In this document: one piece after another, positions 61,777 through 64,000 of the stretch
Layout of the letters: the number at the start of each line of letters is the position of its first letter
Numbering within the stretch: the first letter of the stretch is position 1
NCBI RefSeq assembly: GCF_012184425.1
Contig: NZ_VTOW01000004.1
Coordinates: 1-64,000 of the forward strand
Source: Candidatus Manganitrophus noduliformans
Lineage (GTDB): Bacteria > Nitrospirota > Nitrospiria > SBBL01 > Manganitrophaceae
Length of the DNA: 64,000 nucleotides
Direction: 5' to 3'
Notes under the pieces: generated by a model
Told to the model about the DNA's origin: nothing
The model's database searches: none
The model's input: only the letters and a program-made list of their open reading frames with translations
Translations under genes and position numbers: made by a program

Positions 61777-61810
61777 CCCCGACAAGACCTTCTTGTCGGG
61801 GTTTTTTTTT
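61777..61810 (+). terminator. Rho-independent terminator of the cold-shock gene
   Basis: A perfect 10-bp stem CCCCGACAAG/CTTGTCGGGG (61777-61786 with 61792-61801), loop ACCTT, followed by nine Ts (61802-61810). It is the clearest intrinsic terminator in the window. Confidence 0.95.
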
Positions 61811-61839
61811 GGGGGCAGATAGTAACGGTGAATGTTCTA

Positions 61840-61848
61840 TGATATAAT
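61840..61848 (+). promoter_or_regulatory. Extended -10 promoter of secA
   Basis: TGATATAAT: a perfect TATAAT (61843-61848) with the TG extension and no good -35. It lies 44 bp before the secA ATG, just after the cold-shock terminator. Confidence 0.65.
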
Positions 61849-61891
61849 CAAAACATTTTGAGAAGTACTCTCTTAGGTTAAGGGAATTGCA

Positions 61892-64000
61892 ATGCTAGAT
61901 ATTCTATTAAAGAAGGTCATCGGGAGCAGAAATGACCGGGAGCTCAAGCGGCTTTGGCCCGTCGTGGCCAAAGTGAATGAGCTTGAGAAATCGATTTCCC
62001 CGCTCTCGGACGATGGGCTCCGCGAGAAAACAGCCGCCTTCCGTCAACAGCTTGCGGAGGGGACGCCGACCGACGAAGAATTATCCAGACGACTCGAAGC
62101 CATTCTGCCGGAAGCCTTTGCCGTGGTTCGTGAGGGATCGAAACGGGTCCTCGGGATGCGCCATTTTGACGTACAGATTGTGGGAGGGATGGCCCTGCAC
62201 GAGGGGAAGATCGCCGAGATGAAGACGGGCGAAGGGAAGACGTTGGTCGCGACGCTTCCCGTTTATCTCAATGCGCTGACGGGACGCGGCGTTCATGTGA
62301 TTACGGTGAACGACTATCTGGCGAGAAGAGACTCGCAATGGATGGGCGAGCTTTATCGATTCCTCGGACTGACGGTGGGAACCATCCAGCACGATTCGAC
62401 CGATCGCGAACGCCAGATCGCCTATGGATCGGATGTGACGTATGGGACCAACAACGAGTTCGGATTTGATTACCTCAGAGACAATATGAAGTTTGACCCG
62501 CAGAGTTTCGTCCAGCGGGAATTGAATTATGCCATTGTCGATGAGGTCGACAGCATCTTAATTGACGAGGCGCGAACCCCGCTGATCATCTCGGGTCCGT
62601 CTGAAGATTCAACCGACCTCTACTATCGGGTCAATCAGGTCATCCCCTCTTTGAAACAGGATAAGGATTATACGATTGAAGAGAAGTCGAAGACGGCGAC
62701 CCTGACCGAGGAGGGCAATGCCAAGGTCGAAAAACTGCTCGGTGTCGACAACCTCTACGACATCACAAACATGTCTTTGGTGCACCATGTGCTCCAGGCG
62801 CTGAAGGCGCATACCCTTTTTAAGGCGGATGTCGATTATGTGGTCAAGGACGGCGAGGTCCTCATTGTCGATGAGTTTACCGGTCGCTTGATGCCGGGCC
62901 GTCGGTGGAGCGACGGCCTGCACCAGGCGGTGGAGGCGAAAGAGGGGGTGAAGATCGCCAATGAGAATCAAACCCTCGCTTCCATTACTTTCCAGAATTA
63001 TTTTCGCATTTACAAGAAATTGGCCGGGATGACGGGGACGGCCGATACGGAAGCGGCCGAGTTCTCGAAAATTTATAATTTGGAGGTCTTGATCATTCCG
63101 CCGAATCGACAGATGATCCGGAAGGACTTCTCCGATGTCATCTATCGGACCGAGCGAGAGAAATTCGATGCCATCGTCGAGGAGATCATCGAGTTGAACA
63201 AGACCGGTCATCCCGCCTTGGTGGGAACGATCTCCATCGAGAAATCGGAGCGCCTTTCCGCTCTGTTGAAGCGGAAGGGGGTTCCCCACGCGGTTTTGAA
63301 TGCGAAGTATCACGAGAAGGAGGCCGAAATCGTCGCGCAGGCGGGGCGCAAAGGGGCCGTGACGATTGCGACCAACATGGCCGGACGCGGGACCGACATC
63401 CTTCTCGGAGGCAATCCGGAATTCTTGTTCAAGCAATATCATGCGCAACATCCCGACGCGGAGCCGCAGGTCCTCGAAGCGGCGAAGGAAAAAATCAAGA
63501 AGACATGCGAGAGCGAGAAACAGGAGGTCATCGCCTTGGGCGGGCTTCACATCATCGGGACGGAGCGGCACGAGTCGCGGCGGATCGATAATCAGCTGCG
63601 GGGCCGGTCGGGACGGCAGGGTGATCCCGGCTCTTCACGATTTTATCTTGCCCTGGAAGATGATCTTCTCCGAATCTTCGGATCGGATCGGATCTCCAAC
63701 TTAATGGGCCGTCTTGGAATGGAGGAGGGGGTTCCGATCGAGCATCGGATGGTCACCCGCGCCATTGAGAACGCCCAAAAACGGGTGGAAGGGCACAACT
63801 TCGACATTCGAAAACAGCTGCTGGAATATGACGACGTGATGAACAAGCAGCGGACCGTTATCTATAATCGGCGCAGGGAGGTCCTCTTCGGTGAGCAGGT
63901 CAAAGAGGACCTGAAGGAGATCCGGGAAGAACAGGTCGATGAGATCTTGGGGCTCTATTGCCCGGAGGGGGCCTATCCCGAAGAATGGGATACCGACGGC
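61892..64000 (+). CDS. secA: Preprotein translocase ATPase SecA (3' end outside the window)
   Basis: The first 703 codons of SecA are open to the window edge. They show Walker [11 protein letters not shown] near residue 105, DEAD-type [17 protein letters not shown] near 205, the preprotein cross-linking region, and motifs [15 protein letters not shown] and [19 protein letters not shown] of the second ATPase half. It drives secretory proteins, including prepilins and porins, through SecYEG. AAGGGA lies 8 nt before the ATG. Confidence 0.97.
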   Translation, partial: MLDILLKKVIGSRNDRELKRLWPVVAKVNELEKSISPLSDDGLREKTAAFRQQLAEGTPTDEELSRRLEAILPEAFAVVREGSKRVLGMRHFDVQIVGGMALHEGKIAEMKTGEGKTLVATLPVYLNALTGRGVHVITVNDYLARRDSQWMGELYRFLGLTVGTIQHDSTDRERQIAYGSDVTYGTNNEFGFDYLRDNMKFDPQSFVQRELNYAIVDEVDSILIDEARTPLIISGPSEDSTDLYYRVNQVIPSLKQDKDYTIEEKSKTATLTEEGNAKVEKLLGVDNLYDITNMSLVHHVLQALKAHTLFKADVDYVVKDGEVLIVDEFTGRLMPGRRWSDGLHQAVEAKEGVKIANENQTLASITFQNYFRIYKKLAGMTGTADTEAAEFSKIYNLEVLIIPPNRQMIRKDFSDVIYRTEREKFDAIVEEIIELNKTGHPALVGTISIEKSERLSALLKRKGVPHAVLNAKYHEKEAEIVAQAGRKGAVTIATNMAGRGTDILLGGNPEFLFKQYHAQHPDAEPQVLEAAKEKIKKTCESEKQEVIALGGLHIIGTERHESRRIDNQLRGRSGRQGDPGSSRFYLALEDDLLRIFGSDRISNLMGRLGMEEGVPIEHRMVTRAIENAQKRVEGHNFDIRKQLLEYDDVMNKQRTVIYNRRREVLFGEQVKEDLKEIREEQVDEILGLYCPEGAYPEEWDTDG

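Noticed and set aside
62609-63571. 320-codon open frame antisense to secA
   Set aside because: The secA frame is unmistakable, and the antisense product has no recognisable domain.

Overview
This window is 64 kb of a compact, moderately GC-rich bacterial chromosome with about 70 protein genes and one tRNA. It contains no rRNA, transposase, integrase or CRISPR array. The bacterium is Gram-negative: lpxC and lptE serve LPS synthesis and transport, and there are a porin, a PilQ secretin and several lipoproteins. It makes c-type cytochromes with a System I (Ccm) pathway plus CcdA and thioredoxin-like reductants, uses a B12-dependent ribonucleotide reductase, makes glycogen and builds type IV pili. 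The gene set would suit a deep-branching aerobic or microaerobic lineage such as Nitrospirota. That placement is inference and no marker here fixes it. Sigma70-type promoters are unusually easy to read: many are TTGACA-like hexamers 16 to 18 bp from an AT-rich -10.

Layout. 1-2125: start of a leftward gene, then an SRPBCC protein and a zinc alcohol/formaldehyde dehydrogenase. 2167-5476 (minus): glgA-pfkA-nuclease operon whose genes overlap by ATGA. 5823-9534: lpxC, a HARE-HTH protein followed by a 24-codon Lys-rich micro-ORF, murJ and rpsT. 9663-13737 (minus): leuS-lptE-holA operon. 13846-14889: RMD1-like membrane protein. 14921-19589: Fur-controlled ferric iron ABC transporter and the fur gene, each behind nearly the same promoter/Fur-box module. 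19725-23335: Com-like zinc finger, porin, an ApbE-Tat-FMN-binding fusion and a His-containing four-helix membrane protein, possibly an envelope flavin electron-transfer unit. 23411-33871: tRNA-Val, a M48 protease, TPR lipoprotein, DksA-like protein, response regulator, metallo-beta-lactamase-fold hydrolase, nrdJ, cytochrome c and several small genes. 34151-42734: cytochrome c maturation (ccmABC, a CcmE/CcmD-like fusion, ccmE, F, G, H, I, a TlpA-like protein, ccdA). 42784-45163: HtrA-like protease, geranylgeranyl-reductase-family flavoprotein, 58-residue membrane protein. 45324-59728: type IV pilus locus (pilB, pilC, seven prepilin-like genes, a large secreted protein, a MerR-like mini protein, pilMNOPQ). 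59788-64000: cutA, M23 peptidase, cold-shock protein and the first 703 codons of secA.

Most noteworthy: the ApbE-FMN fusion with an internal Tat-like signal; a 588-residue prepilin-like protein with four degenerate tandem repeats; the micro-ORF coupled to a HARE-HTH protein; a Cas4/AddB-like Fe-S nuclease coupled to glycolysis and glycogen genes; the twin Fur modules; and palindromes at the pilB promoter and between ccmE and ccmF. No complete new defence system is visible.
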